Part shown: positions 32,417 through 32,711 of the stretch, in pieces | Numbering within the stretch: position 1 is the stretch's first letter | How the letters are laid out: each line of letters starts with the position of its first letter | Assembly (NCBI GenBank): GCA_910585215.1 | Contig: CAJUDQ010000019.1 | Span: 24,446 to 57,156 of the forward strand | From: an uncultured Lachnospiraceae bacterium | GTDB taxonomy: Bacteria > Bacillota > Clostridia > Lachnospirales > Lachnospiraceae | Direction of reading: 5' to 3' | DNA: 32,711 nt | Translations under genes and position numbers: made by a program | Notes under the pieces: model-generated | What the model saw: the letters and a program-made list of their open reading frames with translations, nothing else | Told to the model about the DNA's origin: nothing | Database searches by the model: none

Positions 32417-32504
32417 GGAGAAATACTCAAGAGGCCGAAGAGGCGCCCCTGCTAAGGGTGTAGGTCGTTCACGCGGCGCGAGGGTTCAAATCCCTCTTTC
32501 TCCG
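32417..32504 (+). tRNA. tRNA-Ser (anticodon GCU)
   Basis: An 88-nt class II tRNA. Acceptor arms GGAGAAA (32417-32423) and TTTCTCC pair fully, with discriminator G at 32504. The anticodon loop is CTGCTAA within the stem CGCCC/GGGTG, so it reads AGC/AGU serine codons. A long variable arm is present, and the T-arm is GAGGG-TTCAAAT-CCCTC. CCA is not encoded. Confidence 0.96.
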
Positions 32505-32576
32505 TTCTGGTTTCCAGTATGGATTTTTTGTTCCGAAATCTGAAAAAAGTTTTTTTGAAAAAAATGTAAAAAATAG

Positions 32577-32605
32577 TTGACAAGATTTGGAAGAAGTGTT
32601 ATTAT
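32577..32605 (+). promoter_or_regulatory. Tandem rRNA-type promoter P1
   Basis: Perfect TTGACA (32577-32582), a 17-bp gap, then TATTAT (32600-32605). The likely start region reads AAGCTGTC. A small hairpin GCTGT/ACAGC lies just downstream, of the kind seen in rRNA leaders. Confidence 0.75.
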
Positions 32606-32667
32606 ATCTAAGCTGTCTGAAAGAAACAGCACAGCAGAAAAATAATGAAAAAATTTTAAAAAAGTTG

Positions 32668-32696
32668 TTGACAAAAGTATTTTGATGTGATAAACT
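32668..32696 (+). promoter_or_regulatory. Tandem rRNA-type promoter P2
   Basis: Perfect TTGACA (32668-32673), a 17-bp gap, then TAAACT (32691-32696), exactly 91 bp after P1. The start region again reads AAGCTGTC. No gene follows before the window ends; an rRNA operon beginning just outside is the natural expectation. Confidence 0.75.
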
Positions 32697-32711
32697 GTAC
32701 AAGCTGTCGCA

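Noticed and set aside
32469..32702. Minus-strand reading frame of 77 codons
   Set aside because: It overlaps tRNA-Ser and the tandem promoters; its protein (ending RRKRDLNPRAA) is the familiar artefact of translating a tRNA backwards.

Overview
The window is the chromosomal origin region of an AT-rich, low-GC Gram-positive bacterium, most likely a motile member of the Clostridia close to Lachnospiraceae. The evidence is the order rpmH-oriC-dnaA-dnaN-yaaA-recF-gyrB-gyrA, the divergent order rpmH-rnpA-yidD-yidC-jag-mnmE-mnmG-rsmG, parA/parB with consensus parS sites, and protein types I know from that group (DUF6382-FHA protein, DUF4446 protein, long-loop YidC). I cannot name a species.

Layout from left to right. 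Positions 1-237 hold four 59-60 bp tandem repeats that can form two hairpins each. Positions 289-5977 are five plus-strand genes: a DUF6382/FHA membrane protein, a rhomboid protease, a flavodoxin/SCP2-like fusion, a HIT hydrolase and MurG. All five point toward oriC, so replication meets them head-on. Positions 6205-8422 are the minus-strand operon parA-parB-DUF4446, separated from murG by two terminator-like hairpins. Positions 8423-10699 mix three perfect parS sites, two more clusters of the hairpin repeat, and a two-gene minus-strand unit (a LuxR-type regulator and a coiled-coil protein). An alpha/beta hydrolase on plus follows at 10700-11641. Positions 11970-19052 are the minus-strand housekeeping block for translation, tRNA modification and membrane insertion. 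It is driven by a near-consensus promoter upstream of rpmH.

oriC is bipartite. DnaA boxes lie upstream of dnaA (19185-19497) and in the dnaA-dnaN gap (21081-21193). The second part ends in a likely unwinding module: degenerate boxes, five DnaA-trios and an AT-rich tract (21261-21326). Rightward on plus come dnaA, dnaN, yaaA, recF, gyrB and gyrA, then a membrane-anchored protein of unknown function, a chemotaxis receptor and tRNA-Ser(GCU). The window ends in two tandem strong promoters that probably drive an rRNA operon starting just outside it.

The genes form one functional neighbourhood: initiation (DnaA, DnaN), repair (RecF), supercoiling (GyrAB) and origin segregation (ParAB-parS) sit together with ribosome, RNase P and tRNA-modification genes.

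The least conventional signals are repetitive. (1) A dispersed 59-68 bp double-hairpin family occurs in three clusters, two of them beside parS sites. (2) Short-period tandem arrays (14-17 bp) lie inside the FHA gene (25 units), inside recF (10 units, an in-frame insertion), between yaaA and recF (11 units) and after gyrA (5 units). They suggest that small tandem duplications have repeatedly built sequence around this origin.
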